64,000 nucleotides of DNA from Chryseobacterium sp. KLBC 52 (GCF_003347605.1 NZ_QDFZ01000017.1:1-64000); one strand, 5' to 3'; counted from the stretch's first letter, positions 49,975 through 58,802 are shown. The notes: a model not told the origin generated them from the letters alone. Translations and numbers: made by a program.

Positions 49975-50733
49975 TTATCTGTTGGTTCCGGAGCTCCAAA
50001 GCGGAGAATTTCTTCCGTAGATCACAAGATTTCCATCATTTTGTACTGTAAGTTTTACAGCACCTCTGTTTTCTGTATTTGAACTCCACACGGCTCTATT
50101 ATAAGAATCATATACTACAAGGTTTCCGTCACCCTGAAATTCAGCTTTGCTTCCTCTATTATCTGTTCCTGTAGCCCAAATAGCATTTCCGTTTCTATTA
50201 GCTAAAACAAGATTACCATCATCCTGGAAAACCAGATAGTAACGTCCGTCTGAAGAATACAATTTTGCATCTTTGCGGAATCTGTAGCCTGTTGAAACAT
50301 AATCATTGCTTCCGTAACGGTTACGGTTTCCCCAGCCATTATTATTTCTGATACCGCCTTTAGATGCCCATAAAGGACTGGAACCATTATAGATAACAAG
50401 ATTACCATCATCCTGAACTGATAATTTATCAGCTCCCTTACCATCAGTATTTGAACTGAAGGCAACACCATTTCCACGGGTATACACTACAAGATTACCA
50501 TCTTCCTGAAAAATTGCTCTTACTCCTCTGTTGGTGGTCTTTGATTCCCATGCAGGTGCACCGGATCTGTTATAAAAAACCAGATTTCCATCATTCTGAA
50601 AGATCAGGTAATATTCATTATTATCTGCCCAGTATTTTCTGTCCTGTCTTATGGTCTGTCCTGCATAAATGCTTTGTGCGTTGACCAGCAACCCACCAAA
50701 CACCATCATTAATGCTAATAAATGTTTTTTCAT
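49975..50733 (-). CDS. Exported tandem mannose-type B-lectin protein
   Basis: A 252-residue protein with a signal peptide (1-19) and two tandem bulb-type (monocot mannose-binding) lectin domains, about 20-125 and 143-252. Six QxDxNxVxY-type motifs begin at Q46, Q76, Q107, Q170, Q200 and Q231. Five end in Tyr and the fourth is altered (QDDGNLVLA). The domains are joined by a Asn/Gly/Arg linker. This layout is shared with LlpA-type lectin-like bacteriocins, but LlpA proteins normally lack a Sec signal. No immunity or other toxin gene is adjacent. The protein could bind surface mannans or act as an antagonistic lectin. Confidence 0.93.
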   Translation of the reverse strand: MKKHLLALMMVFGGLLVNAQSIYAGQTIRQDRKYWADNNEYYLIFQNDGNLVFYNRSGAPAWESKTTNRGVRAIFQEDGNLVVYTRGNGVAFSSNTDGKGADKLSVQDDGNLVIYNGSSPLWASKGGIRNNNGWGNRNRYGSNDYVSTGYRFRKDAKLYSSDGRYYLVFQDDGNLVLANRNGNAIWATGTDNRGSKAEFQGDGNLVVYDSYNRAVWSSNTENRGAVKLTVQNDGNLVIYGRNSPLWSSGTNR

Positions 50734-50838
50734 TATAATTATTTTTTGATTGATTGATAATTTCTAAAATTATGCCAAAACATCATCATTTTCCAACCCA
50801 AGTTATAATCAAATGATTCACTGGAAATTAAATTCCAT

Positions 50839-50863
50839 AAAAAAAGCGGCTTAAAAGCCGCTT
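50839..50863 (-). terminator. Terminator of the RRM gene
   Basis: AAGCGGC/GCCGCTT stem with a T7 tail on the minus strand, immediately after the RRM gene stop. Confidence 0.85.
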
Positions 50864-50870
50864 CATATTT

Positions 50871-51221
50871 TTACCAACGATTTCCGCCTCCGCCACGGTT
50901 GTTACCATAGCCTCCGCCTCTATTGTTGTTGTTACCATAACCTCCACCTCTGTTGTTATCGAAGCTTCTTCTTGGCTTCTCTTCTCTTGGCTTAGCTTCA
51001 GATACGTTTAGAGTTTTTCCGTTAAATTCTTTTTGGTTAAGAGCTTCAATAGCTTGCTTTCCTTCTTCATCACCCATTTCTACGAAACCGAAACCTCTGG
51101 AACGACCAGTTTCTCTGTCTGTAACGATTTTAGCTGATGATACATCCCCAAATTCTGCGAATAGATCGTGCAACTCATACTCTTTAGTTGCGTAATTGAT
51201 GTTTGAAACAAAAATGTTCAT
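50871..51221 (-). CDS. RRM RNA-binding protein with Gly-rich tail
   Basis: A 116-residue RNA-binding protein with one RRM (about 1-75). It shows RNP2 IFVSNI and RNP1 RGFGFVEM, followed by a Gly/Asn/Arg-rich tail (about 91-116). It is similar to cold-induced RNA-binding proteins of Bacteroidetes and cyanobacteria. A -7 box with a leader of about 70-80 bases is upstream, and such a long leader is compatible with post-transcriptional regulation. Confidence 0.95.
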   Translation of the reverse strand: MNIFVSNINYATKEYELHDLFAEFGDVSSAKIVTDRETGRSRGFGFVEMGDEEGKQAIEALNQKEFNGKTLNVSEAKPREEKPRRSFDNNRGGGYGNNNNRGGGYGNNRGGGGNRW

Positions 51222-51588
51222 TTTAAATAAATTAAAAAATTAATAAAAATTTGGTATATAAAAGAAAAACAACATAAATTAATGAACAAATATTGATTCC
51301 AAATATAAACGTATGCAAGATACAATTAAAAATTTCAAATCAAAGCTTTTTTTAAATATTTCTCACATTATGTTGAATCTACAAATAAAAAAAGTGCATA
51401 AAACTATTTTAACCCATTGAATACTAATCAATTACATAACAATACATTTTATTATAAAATTAGTTAAATATTTAAAGCAAATGCCAACGCTGAGTCCTCA
51501 AAATCAAGTCAATATGACAGACAATAGTCTATTGATCAACTTCCTTACTTCCCTGTTATTCATAAAATTTTAAATACTGAAACCAAAT
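51222..51588. other. Divergent intergenic region (367 bases)
   Basis: Very AT-rich and without a coding frame. It holds the RRM-gene leader and its -7 box (51300-51307) on the minus strand and presumably the promoter of the DUF6157 gene on the plus strand, for which I see no clear consensus. No repeat, tRNA or structured RNA was recognised. Confidence 0.5.
51300..51307 (-). promoter_or_regulatory. -7 box TATATTTG of the RRM gene
   Basis: A perfect TAnnTTTG match on the minus strand about 79 bases before the ATG. Confidence 0.45.
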
Positions 51589-52002
51589 ATGAAATCTTAC
51601 ACCACAAATTATACCAATACATTCATTGAAGTAGCCGAAGACTGTCCCGTTTTCCGCGCACAGATTCCTCCCGAAAAGAAGGACAAAACACTCGCCAATC
51701 TCCAGTATGAGAAACTTATAAAAAGTCCTTATCAATATTCCTCTGATGATCTCATTTTTGAATGCTACGCCATTAAAAATGAAATTCCGGAAAGTGAACA
51801 GGAGCTTGAAAGAGAAAAGTTCTTTTCCAAAGGTCAGCCTTGCCTCCGGTGTTCTCCCTTAGCGAAAAAATATGGATTTGGATTCCATCATAATATAGAA
51901 GGAAAGGTCGCGCTCATTGCCATAGAAAGTGAAGAATATCAAAAATTGCTGAATGACCCTTCCATAGCAAAAACGAAGGCCATGCGTTCCAAAAGAAAAT
52001 GA
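51589..52002 (+). CDS. DUF6157-like protein
   Basis: A 137-residue soluble protein resembling the DUF6157 family from its N-terminal NYTNTFIEVAEDCPVFRAQIP, the central SPYQYSSDDLIFECYA and FFSKGQPCLRCSPLAKKYGFG. Function unknown. The family is common in Bacteroidetes and Firmicutes. It is a single-gene unit, separated from the thioesterase gene by a promoter. Confidence 0.8.
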   Translation: MKSYTTNYTNTFIEVAEDCPVFRAQIPPEKKDKTLANLQYEKLIKSPYQYSSDDLIFECYAIKNEIPESEQELEREKFFSKGQPCLRCSPLAKKYGFGFHHNIEGKVALIAIESEEYQKLLNDPSIAKTKAMRSKRK

Positions 52003-52046
52003 TTGAGAAAATGAATGATTATTTTCAGATCAATAAATACTATTCT

Positions 52047-52078
52047 TTTGAAAAGATCAGCTTTTAACACTAAATTTG
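52047..52078 (+). promoter_or_regulatory. Bacteroidetes promoter TTTG-N20-TAAATTTG
   Basis: TTTG at 52047-52050 and TAAATTTG at 52071-52078 with a 20-base spacer, 22 bases before the thioesterase ATG. It would drive the thioesterase/HMA-AraC pair. Confidence 0.75.
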
Positions 52079-52099
52079 TACTGCAAATTATTAAAAGAT

Positions 52100-52495
52100 A
52101 TGAACTACCATACCAGAAAATGGGTGAAACCCGAAGATTTAAACCCCAATCATTCACTTTTCGGAGGAAGACTTCTTCAATGGATTGATGAAGAAGCTGC
52201 GCTTTATGCTATTATTCAGTTGGAAAACACAAAAGTAGTCACAAAATTTATTTCTGAAATCAACTTTGTCAGCTCAGCCAAACAAGGCGATATTATAGAA
52301 ATAGGAATTGAAGCTACTCATTTCGGCTCTTCTTCCATTACTTTAAGATGTGATGTACGAAACAAAATGACTCATCAAACCATCATTACCGTAGAAAGAA
52401 TTGTCATGGTAAATCTTAACGAAGAAGGCAATCCTGCTCCTCATGGGAAAACCCAGATAGAATTCGTAAAAGACAGGTTAAACAACAGCCTATGA
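52100..52495 (+). CDS. Acyl-CoA thioesterase, hotdog fold (YciA-like)
   Basis: A 131-residue hotdog-fold thioesterase. The catalytic-region motif NPNHSLFGGRLLQWIDEEAAL (about 14-34), carrying the Asn and Asp positions used by YciA-type enzymes, is followed by the typical strand pattern and the end of the single hotdog unit. It probably hydrolyses medium- or short-chain acyl-CoAs. The ATG at 52100 follows a full promoter. It overlaps the HMA-AraC regulator gene by 4 bases. Confidence 0.9.
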   Translation: MNYHTRKWVKPEDLNPNHSLFGGRLLQWIDEEAALYAIIQLENTKVVTKFISEINFVSSAKQGDIIEIGIEATHFGSSSITLRCDVRNKMTHQTIITVERIVMVNLNEEGNPAPHGKTQIEFVKDRLNNSL

Positions 52496-53052
52496 AGATT
52501 TTCATAAAGAATATGGTCTGCAACAGATGCATTGCGGCAGTAGAAAATATTTTCCGTAATGCAGATGTAAAGATCACAAATATCTTACTGGGAGAAGTAG
52601 AAACGGAAGCTGATGTTTCTCCTGAAAAAATGCAACTCATAGAAAAAGGACTGCTTGATACAGGTTTTGAAAGGATTATGGATTCTGCGCATCAGACTGT
52701 AGAAAAAATCAAAAACCTGATCATTGTAAAAATAAGCGACCTTGATATCCCGGAAGACTTTCTGCTTTCCGAATTTCTAAGTTCAAAACTTCACAAGGAT
52801 TACAGTGCTCTCTCCAAGACATTTTCTCAAAACGAAAATATCACATTAGAGCAATTCTTTATTCTTCAGAAAATAGAAAAGGTAAAAGAACTTCTTTTAT
52901 ACAACGAATTCAACCTTACTGAAATTGCAGGAAAGCTTGGGTATAAAAGCGTACAGCATCTTTCTTCCCAGTTCCGCAATGTGACCGGATTCACTCCTAC
53001 TGAATTCAAAAAACTCAAAGAACACAATCGCAAAGCGCTTGACAATCTTTAA
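52492..53052 (+). CDS. HMA-domain/AraC-type regulator
   Basis: A 186-residue protein combining an N-terminal HMA-like metal-binding fold (about 1-66, MVCNRCIAAVENIF with C10 and C13 in a CxxC) and a C-terminal AraC-type helix-turn-helix (about 125-178, LTEIAGKLGYKSVQHLSSQFRNVTGFTPTEF). It lacks a cupin sensor, so the HMA domain is likely the sensor. It overlaps the thioesterase gene by 4 bases. A copper-type P1B ATPase lies about 205 bases downstream on the same strand, so a copper-responsive role is the natural inference. Confidence 0.8.
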   Translation: MKIFIKNMVCNRCIAAVENIFRNADVKITNILLGEVETEADVSPEKMQLIEKGLLDTGFERIMDSAHQTVEKIKNLIIVKISDLDIPEDFLLSEFLSSKLHKDYSALSKTFSQNENITLEQFFILQKIEKVKELLLYNEFNLTEIAGKLGYKSVQHLSSQFRNVTGFTPTEFKKLKEHNRKALDNL

Positions 53053-53175
53053 TACGTTTGAGTGTTTGAGCGTTTAGGCATATAGGAGTTAAATATTCCT
53101 ATCACACTAACAAACACTCAAACACTCATACCCTACAACACTCAAACTCTTATACTCTCAAACTCTCCCACTCAC
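53050..53175. repeat. CTCAAAC-rich intergenic repeat, copy 2 with inverted part
   Basis: GTTTGAGTGTTTGAGCGTTT at 53056-53075 is the inverse complement of AAACACTCAAACACTCA just downstream, so the region can form a hairpin. The remaining stretch repeats CTCAAAC and ACTCTCAAAC units and shares words with 2530-2586. Confidence 0.6.
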
Positions 53176-53218
53176 CTAATTTTATAACTATTATCCTTAA
53201 ATTTATAACAACCTTAGG

Positions 53219-53233
53219 TTTCCATTTTGGAAA
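53219..53233. promoter_or_regulatory. Palindrome TTTCCA-TTT-TGGAAA before copA
   Basis: A perfect 6-3-6 inverted repeat 24 bases before the copA ATG. It is a candidate operator for the upstream HMA-AraC regulator. Confidence 0.45.
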
Positions 53234-53256
53234 TTTGTAGTATAAATTTAAGAATC

Positions 53257-56124
53257 ATGGAACAACAGTATAAAATACTCGGAATGACCTGTTCCGGCTG
53301 CCAGAAAAAAATTTCAAATCAACTGAACAGTGTTGATGGTGTTAAAGCCGATGTAAATCTGGAAACCCATACCGCCACCATTACTTCTGATCATGAAGTG
53401 AAACTTTCAGTATTAAATGATGCTCTGACTGAGATAGGAAAATACAGACTTGAAGATCCCGGTCATCCTGAAACAGCCTTTGTAAAACCTCAGGACCGTG
53501 TATCTCCATCTTCGGTATACTATTGTCCAATGGAATGTGAAGGAGATAAAGTATATTTCAAACAGGGCGAAAGATGTCCTGTATGCAAAATGTATCTGGT
53601 TCCTATTGAAGAAAAGCTGGCTAAAGATCCTAATCACAAACCAACCTATTCATCAACCAATCTTCCAGAAAACTTTAAAGATAGTATCGGAAAGCATTAT
53701 TGTCCGATGTTTTGCGAAGGGGATAAAGTATACGATGAGAAAGGCAGCTGCCCTGTCTGTCATATGGATTTAGAGCCAATTACTGAAGAACTCGCTCAAA
53801 AAGCAACCTCACATCAGCATCACGCTCATTCCCATTCTCATTCTCACCATCATCACGACCATAGCCATCATCATGAAACCCCTAAAGTAACTGATGAAAT
53901 GGCAGGCAGGTATTACTGTCCAATGTACTGTGAAGGCGATAAAACCTACGACTCCAATGTAGGATGTCCGGTTTGCGGAATGGATCTTGTAAAATATCCC
54001 GAAAAGAAAACCGCAAAATACACATGTCCTATGCACCCGGAAATCATCCGTGACGAACCAGGAGACTGTCCGATATGTGGAATGGATCTCGTAAGAATGC
54101 CTGACAGTGGTGATGATGACGAAGATGAAACCTATACGATATTAAAAAGGAAGTTCATTCTTTCACTTGTTTTTACCATTCCGGTTTTCATTCTTTCAAT
54201 GGGAGGAATGTTGATCAACTTCCCTTTCTCTCATCAGATCCAGGGATTTATTGAACTTGCTTTAACACTTCCGGTGATGTTTTATTCAGGATGGTTTCTG
54301 TTGAAAAGAGGATGGCTTTCCTTCAAAACATGGAACCTGAATATGTTCAGCCTTATTGCTCTGGGAGTTGCTGCAGCATTTATTTTCAGTATTGTTGCTC
54401 TGATATTTCCAGACATTATTCCACATGAAATTCGTGGGCACAATCATGAAATCCCGTTATATTTTGAAGCAGTCTGCGTGATTCTAACGCTTGTCATTTT
54501 AGGCCAGCTGATGGAAGCAGCAGCTCATAAAAAAACAGGAAATGCCATCAAAGAATTAATGAACCTTTCACCTGATGAAGCCAATCTCATGATAAATGGA
54601 GAGGAAAAGAAAGTGCTGCTTTCTCAGGTAAAAATAGGCGACTTATTAAAAGTAAAACCAGGCGAAAAAATTCCTGTGGACGGTAAAATTACCGAGGGAA
54701 ATTCTATTGTAGATGAAAGTATGATTACCGGAGAACCTGTTCCTGTTGAAAAAAATGTTGACGATAAAGTATCTTCAGGAACCATAAATGGCAATCAGGT
54801 ATTCATTATGAAGGCAGAAAAGGTAGGTGATGAAACCCTTCTTTCCCAAATCATTAAAATGGTGAATGAAGCCAGCCGCAGCAAAGCTCCTATCCAGAAA
54901 CTTACAGATAAGGTTTCAAAAGTGTTTGTCCCTGTAGTCATTCTTATTGCAGTTCTTACATTCATCCTGTGGCAGTTTTTCGGTCCGGAAGGAAAAAGAA
55001 CCTTATTTGCTTTTGTAAATGCTGTTGCCGTTTTAATTGTGGCTTGTCCCTGTGCCCTTGGACTGGCCACTCCAATGTCTTTAATGGTTGGAATCGGGAA
55101 AGGTGCTAAAAACGGAATCCTGATCAAAAATGCAGAAGCTCTTGAGCAGATGAATAAAGTAAATGTTCTGATTACCGATAAAACAGGAACTTTAACAGAA
55201 GGGAAACCTTCAGTAGAACATATTGAAACCATAAACGGGGATCAGTATCAGATTTTAAAACTGGCTTTTTCTTTGAATCAAAATTCTGAACATCCGCTTT
55301 CCAATGCCGTAATAAAAAAAGCAAAAGAAGAGAATCTGACAGCTGAAAAAGTAGACCAGTTTGAGAATATCTCCGGAAAAGGAGTAAAAGGAAATATCAA
55401 CGGTAAGATTGCTTATCTTGGAAATGAAAGTCTCCTGACCTCCCATCAGATTATGATTCCTGACAGCTTAAAACAGAAAGCAGTAGAAGTTCAGTCTAAG
55501 GCCCATACGATTTCCTATATCGCACAGGATCACCAGGTGCTGGGATTCGTAAGCTTTACAGATAAAATCAAAGAAAGCTCGAAAAAAGCTGTTAAGCAGT
55601 TGCTGAGCGAAGGAATAGACGTCATCATGATGACAGGAGATAATGAACATACCGCAAAAGCTGTTGCTGATGAATTAGGAATCAAACATTTCAAAGCCAA
55701 CTGTCTTCCTGAAGATAAGCTGAATGAGGTAAAGAAACTCCAACAGCAGGGTAAAATCGTAGCGATGACCGGAGACGGGATCAATGACTCTCCTGCCCTT
55801 GCCCAATCTGATGTGGGAATTGCCATGGGAACAGGAACAGATGTTGCGATTGAAAGTGCTGAAATTACTTTACTGAAAGGAGATATCTTAGGCGTTGCAA
55901 AAGCTAAACTGCTTAGTGAAAAACTTCTCAAAAACATTAAAGAGAATCTGTTCTTCGCATTCATCTACAATGTACTGGGCGTTCCGGTTGCGGCAGGATT
56001 ATTGTATCCATTCTTTGGAATTCTTTTATCACCAATGATTGCAGCTGCAGCCATGAGCTTCAGTTCCCTGTCTGTGATACTGAATTCATTGAGATTAAAC
56101 TCCGTGGATCTGGATATAAAATAA
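53257..56124 (+). CDS. copA: Copper-type P1B ATPase with HMA and four metal-binding repeats
   Basis: A 955-residue heavy-metal exporter. An HMA domain (GMTCSGC, C12 and C15) is followed by four YHS-like metal-binding repeats of YCPM...CPVCxM type at about 88-114, 137-162, 219-244 and 255-278. A histidine-rich linker (about 186-206) separates the second and third. The P-type core has MITGEPVPVEK, the CPC motif (C597-P-C599) that selects Cu+ or Ag+, the phosphorylated D641 in DKTGTLTEG, the SEHPLS His-Pro pair and GDGINDSPALAQSDVG. The ATG at 53257 begins right at the HMA domain. It is preceded by a repeat region, so it may have its own promoter, and abuts the DUF72 gene (4 bases). Confidence 0.93.
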   Translation: MEQQYKILGMTCSGCQKKISNQLNSVDGVKADVNLETHTATITSDHEVKLSVLNDALTEIGKYRLEDPGHPETAFVKPQDRVSPSSVYYCPMECEGDKVYFKQGERCPVCKMYLVPIEEKLAKDPNHKPTYSSTNLPENFKDSIGKHYCPMFCEGDKVYDEKGSCPVCHMDLEPITEELAQKATSHQHHAHSHSHSHHHHDHSHHHETPKVTDEMAGRYYCPMYCEGDKTYDSNVGCPVCGMDLVKYPEKKTAKYTCPMHPEIIRDEPGDCPICGMDLVRMPDSGDDDEDETYTILKRKFILSLVFTIPVFILSMGGMLINFPFSHQIQGFIELALTLPVMFYSGWFLLKRGWLSFKTWNLNMFSLIALGVAAAFIFSIVALIFPDIIPHEIRGHNHEIPLYFEAVCVILTLVILGQLMEAAAHKKTGNAIKELMNLSPDEANLMINGEEKKVLLSQVKIGDLLKVKPGEKIPVDGKITEGNSIVDESMITGEPVPVEKNVDDKVSSGTINGNQVFIMKAEKVGDETLLSQIIKMVNEASRSKAPIQKLTDKVSKVFVPVVILIAVLTFILWQFFGPEGKRTLFAFVNAVAVLIVACPCALGLATPMSLMVGIGKGAKNGILIKNAEALEQMNKVNVLITDKTGTLTEGKPSVEHIETINGDQYQILKLAFSLNQNSEHPLSNAVIKKAKEENLTAEKVDQFENISGKGVKGNINGKIAYLGNESLLTSHQIMIPDSLKQKAVEVQSKAHTISYIAQDHQVLGFVSFTDKIKESSKKAVKQLLSEGIDVIMMTGDNEHTAKAVADELGIKHFKANCLPEDKLNEVKKLQQQGKIVAMTGDGINDSPALAQSDVGIAMGTGTDVAIESAEITLLKGDILGVAKAKLLSEKLLKNIKENLFFAFIYNVLGVPVAAGLLYPFFGILLSPMIAAAAMSFSSLSVILNSLRLNSVDLDIK

Positions 56125-56128
56125 TAAC

Positions 56129-56857
56129 ATGACAAAAGAAAATCTTTACATAGGATGTTCGGGATTTTACAATAACGACTGGAAAGGGTCTTTATATCCT
56201 GAAAATGCCCAAAGTAAAGATTTTCTTTCTTTATATTCAACCGCGTTCAATGCCGTAGAAATCAATTCTACTTTTTATAGAAAACCAACTTCAAAAACAC
56301 TGACGAAGTGGCATGATGAAACACCTGACGATTTCAGATTTTTCATTAAAATTCCAAAGGCTATTACGCATCAAAACCGGCTTGAAAATTCCAAAGATGA
56401 GATTGCTCTCTTCTGCGACCACATTCAGGACAGTCTGAAAGATAAGCTTTCCGGATTTCTGTACCAACTTCCTCCTTCCTTTAAAAACACAGCAGAAAAT
56501 ACAGAGCGGATCATTGATAATATTGATCACAGATTTCTTAACGTCATTGAATTCCGCCACAACTCATGGTGGCAAAAGGAAATTTTTGATCTTTTAAAAA
56601 AGCACAATATTATTTTCTCAGGGGTCAGTTTTCCCGGCAATCTTCCCGAAGATCTTATTATTAATCATCCGGAAATACTCTATTACAGGCTTCATGGAAA
56701 ACCTGTTCTTTACAAATCAGAATATAGTAAAGATTTCATGGATGCATTAGCCGAAAAGATTAAAAATACCACGCAAACCTCATTTATTTTCTTCAATAAT
56801 ACCTGGGGAACAGCAGCTATCAAAAATTCCCTGTACTTAAAAAGCATTATAACATAA
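56129..56857 (+). CDS. DUF72-family protein
   Basis: A 242-residue DUF72 protein (predicted TIM-barrel). Visible blocks are YIGCSGFYNNDWKGSLYPEN, NAVEINSTFYRKPTSKTL, FRFFIKIPKAITH, FLYQLPPSF, VIEFRHNSWW and YYRLHGKPVLYKSEYS. DUF72 has no settled role. It lies 4 bases after copA and may be co-transcribed, although a functional link is not evident. Confidence 0.93.
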   Translation: MTKENLYIGCSGFYNNDWKGSLYPENAQSKDFLSLYSTAFNAVEINSTFYRKPTSKTLTKWHDETPDDFRFFIKIPKAITHQNRLENSKDEIALFCDHIQDSLKDKLSGFLYQLPPSFKNTAENTERIIDNIDHRFLNVIEFRHNSWWQKEIFDLLKKHNIIFSGVSFPGNLPEDLIINHPEILYYRLHGKPVLYKSEYSKDFMDALAEKIKNTTQTSFIFFNNTWGTAAIKNSLYLKSIIT

Positions 56858-57152
56858 TAGACGGGCTGTAATGATTTGATTTTGTTAAAATAAAATAATT
56901 CCCCGTCAATTGAAGAATATTAAAATCTTAACAGACATAGAAAAATACTATCGTTTTCACATTTATAAATGTTAAATTTTAAAGAAAAGAAAATCATAAA
57001 TTTACAATTCGTCAGGTAATGGAAATCTCCCTTAAAATAAAGTTCTTAAAATAAACTTAAAAAGAAAAAACGCTGCACAGCTTGGCATATAATTTGTTAA
57101 TTTTCAACTGTTGTTTTTAACGATTTTTAACAATTTAAATTCCATTATCTTT
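56858..57152. other. Intergenic region before the deacetylase gene
   Basis: About 295 bases, AT-rich, no ORF supported. It presumably contains the promoter of the deacetylase gene, but I find no clear TTTG/TAnnTTTG pair. No repeat or hairpin stands out beyond a weak GACGGG/CCCCGTC pairing over a long loop. Confidence 0.4.
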
Positions 57153-58022
57153 ATGAGAAAAATTTTTGCGGGAAAGTCAAGAAATATGACTTTTCTCGGG
57201 ATGGTTGCATTGATGAGTGCAACTTCAGCATTACTGAACAGCTGTAATTTCAAAAATGAAGTGAATACTGACCCCGTCGTCAGTTCACAGGAACATCCTT
57301 CCGCAGAAATAGTCCCCGATAATAAGGAAGAAGAAAGTGTAGACCCGGATAAAAGAGTAATTTATCTTACTTTCGATGACGGCCCCAATCAGGGAACAGA
57401 AAATCTTTTAAAAATCCTTGACAAAAGAAATGTTTGTGCCACTGCCTTTCTGGTAGGAAAACATGCTTATGGAAGTAAAAGACAAAAAGACGATCTTCTG
57501 CTTTTGAAGCAGAACCCTCTTGTAGAACTTGCCAATCACAGTTTCACGCATGCCCATAACAAATACACTGATTTTTATAAAAATGCACAGGCTGTAGTTC
57601 ACGATTTTGATATCGCCAAAGACAGTCTGAAGCTTACCGATAAAATAGCAAGAACTCCGGGAAGAAATATCTGGAGACTCAACAATATTAACGTAACAGA
57701 TATCAAAAGCTCAACAGCTGCAGCAGATGGTCTTAAAAAAGCAGGTTACAAAGTAATTGGCTGGGATCTTGAATGGAGACCTTCTCAAAAAATGACTTTA
57801 AAAGGAAGTCATGAAGCCATGATCAAGAAAGTAGACAGTATTTTCCTGAACGACCTTGAGAAGACTTCAAGACACCTGGTATTCCTTACCCATGACCAGT
57901 ATCTGAGAGATGCAGACTCTATCAATGAACTGGATATGTTTATTGAAAAATTGCAGAAGAGCAACAAGTTTGTCTTCAGAAAAATCTCTCAGTATCCCAA
58001 GATCAATGAGGTTTTGAATTAA
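57153..58022 (+). CDS. Polysaccharide deacetylase (NodB) lipoprotein
   Basis: A 289-residue lipoprotein with a lipobox (ALLNSC, C31). After an acidic linker the NodB-homology domain starts at residue 69: TFDDGP (73-78) supplies the catalytic Asp pair, and NHSFTHAH supplies the metal-binding His-x3-His-type set. The substrate might be peptidoglycan or surface N-acetylated sugars. The ATG at 57153 is chosen over a frame start at 57111, which would not give a signal peptide. Confidence 0.9.
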   Translation: MRKIFAGKSRNMTFLGMVALMSATSALLNSCNFKNEVNTDPVVSSQEHPSAEIVPDNKEEESVDPDKRVIYLTFDDGPNQGTENLLKILDKRNVCATAFLVGKHAYGSKRQKDDLLLLKQNPLVELANHSFTHAHNKYTDFYKNAQAVVHDFDIAKDSLKLTDKIARTPGRNIWRLNNINVTDIKSSTAAADGLKKAGYKVIGWDLEWRPSQKMTLKGSHEAMIKKVDSIFLNDLEKTSRHLVFLTHDQYLRDADSINELDMFIEKLQKSNKFVFRKISQYPKINEVLN

Positions 58023-58051
58023 TAACCACTTCAGACCTGATATCACTACAC

Positions 58052-58081
58052 TTTGAACATTCAGAGAATTTTCGGACATTT
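58052..58081 (+). promoter_or_regulatory. Promoter-like TTTG-N18-GACATTTG before YggS
   Basis: TTTG at 58052-58055 and GACATTTG at 58074-58081. The -7 box deviates in its first base only; the ATG at 58087 follows after five bases. Confidence 0.4.
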
Positions 58082-58086
58082 GTATT

Positions 58087-58746
58087 ATGAGTATTAAAGA
58101 GAACTACAACGCTATAAAAAACCAGCTGCCATCCAATGTGCAGCTGGTTGCTGTTTCTAAAACCCATCCGGTTTCTGCAGTACAGGAAGTATATGATCTC
58201 GGGCAAAAGATTTTTGGAGAAAATAAAGTACAGGAGCTGATGGAAAAAGCCCCTCTCCTTCCTCAGGATATCCAATGGCATGTGATTGGTCATTTACAGA
58301 CCAACAAAGTGAAGTACATTGCTCCTTTTATAGATACCATACAAAGTGTGGATTCTGAAAAATTATTGACAGAAATCAATAAAGAAGCAGGAAAACACAA
58401 CAGGAAGATTAAAGTTCTCCTACAGGTAAAAATTGCGGCAGAAGAAAGTAAATTCGGACTTGAAATTTCTGAGGCAAAAGATCTCTTCCAACAATGTATT
58501 GCAGGCAATTTTCCCAATGTGGAAATGACTGGTTTAATGGGAATGGCAACATTCACCGATGACCAACAGCAGGTTAGAAATGAGTTTTCAACCCTTAAGA
58601 AGCTTTTTGATGAATTAAATCAACTAAAAACACTAAAGACCTTATCAATGGGAATGAGTGACGATTTCCCGATAGCGATCGAGTGTGGAGCTAACTCCGT
58701 GAGGGTTGGATCTGCCATTTTTGGGAGAAGAGACTACTCCAAATAG
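58087..58746 (+). CDS. YggS-family PLP-homeostasis protein
   Basis: A 219-residue PLP-binding protein of the YggS/PROSC family involved in vitamin B6 homeostasis. The PLP lysine is K25 in VAVSKTHP. Further family blocks are FGENKVQELMEKA, WHVIGHLQTNKVKY, SKFGLE, MGMSDDFPIAIECGANSVRVGSAIFG. It is normal in length. It follows the deacetylase by 64 bases and precedes a sigma-54 activator. Confidence 0.95.
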   Translation: MSIKENYNAIKNQLPSNVQLVAVSKTHPVSAVQEVYDLGQKIFGENKVQELMEKAPLLPQDIQWHVIGHLQTNKVKYIAPFIDTIQSVDSEKLLTEINKEAGKHNRKIKVLLQVKIAAEESKFGLEISEAKDLFQQCIAGNFPNVEMTGLMGMATFTDDQQQVRNEFSTLKKLFDELNQLKTLKTLSMGMSDDFPIAIECGANSVRVGSAIFGRRDYSK

Positions 58747-58763
58747 AATATTTAGGTACAGTT

Positions 58764-58797
58764 TTTGCTAATAATTGAAACAAAAAATTTAAATTTG
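58764..58797 (+). promoter_or_regulatory. Bacteroidetes promoter TTTG-N22-TAAATTTG
   Basis: TTTG at 58764-58767 and TAAATTTG at 58790-58797, immediately before the ATG (58803) of the sigma-54 activator. This is a full consensus match with a very short leader. Confidence 0.7.
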
Positions 58798-58802
58798 CAA
58801 CT

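Noticed and set aside
53050..53175. CRISPR-like array in the CTCAAAC repeats
   Set aside because: The repeats are short, unequal and without spacers of constant length, and no cas gene is present.
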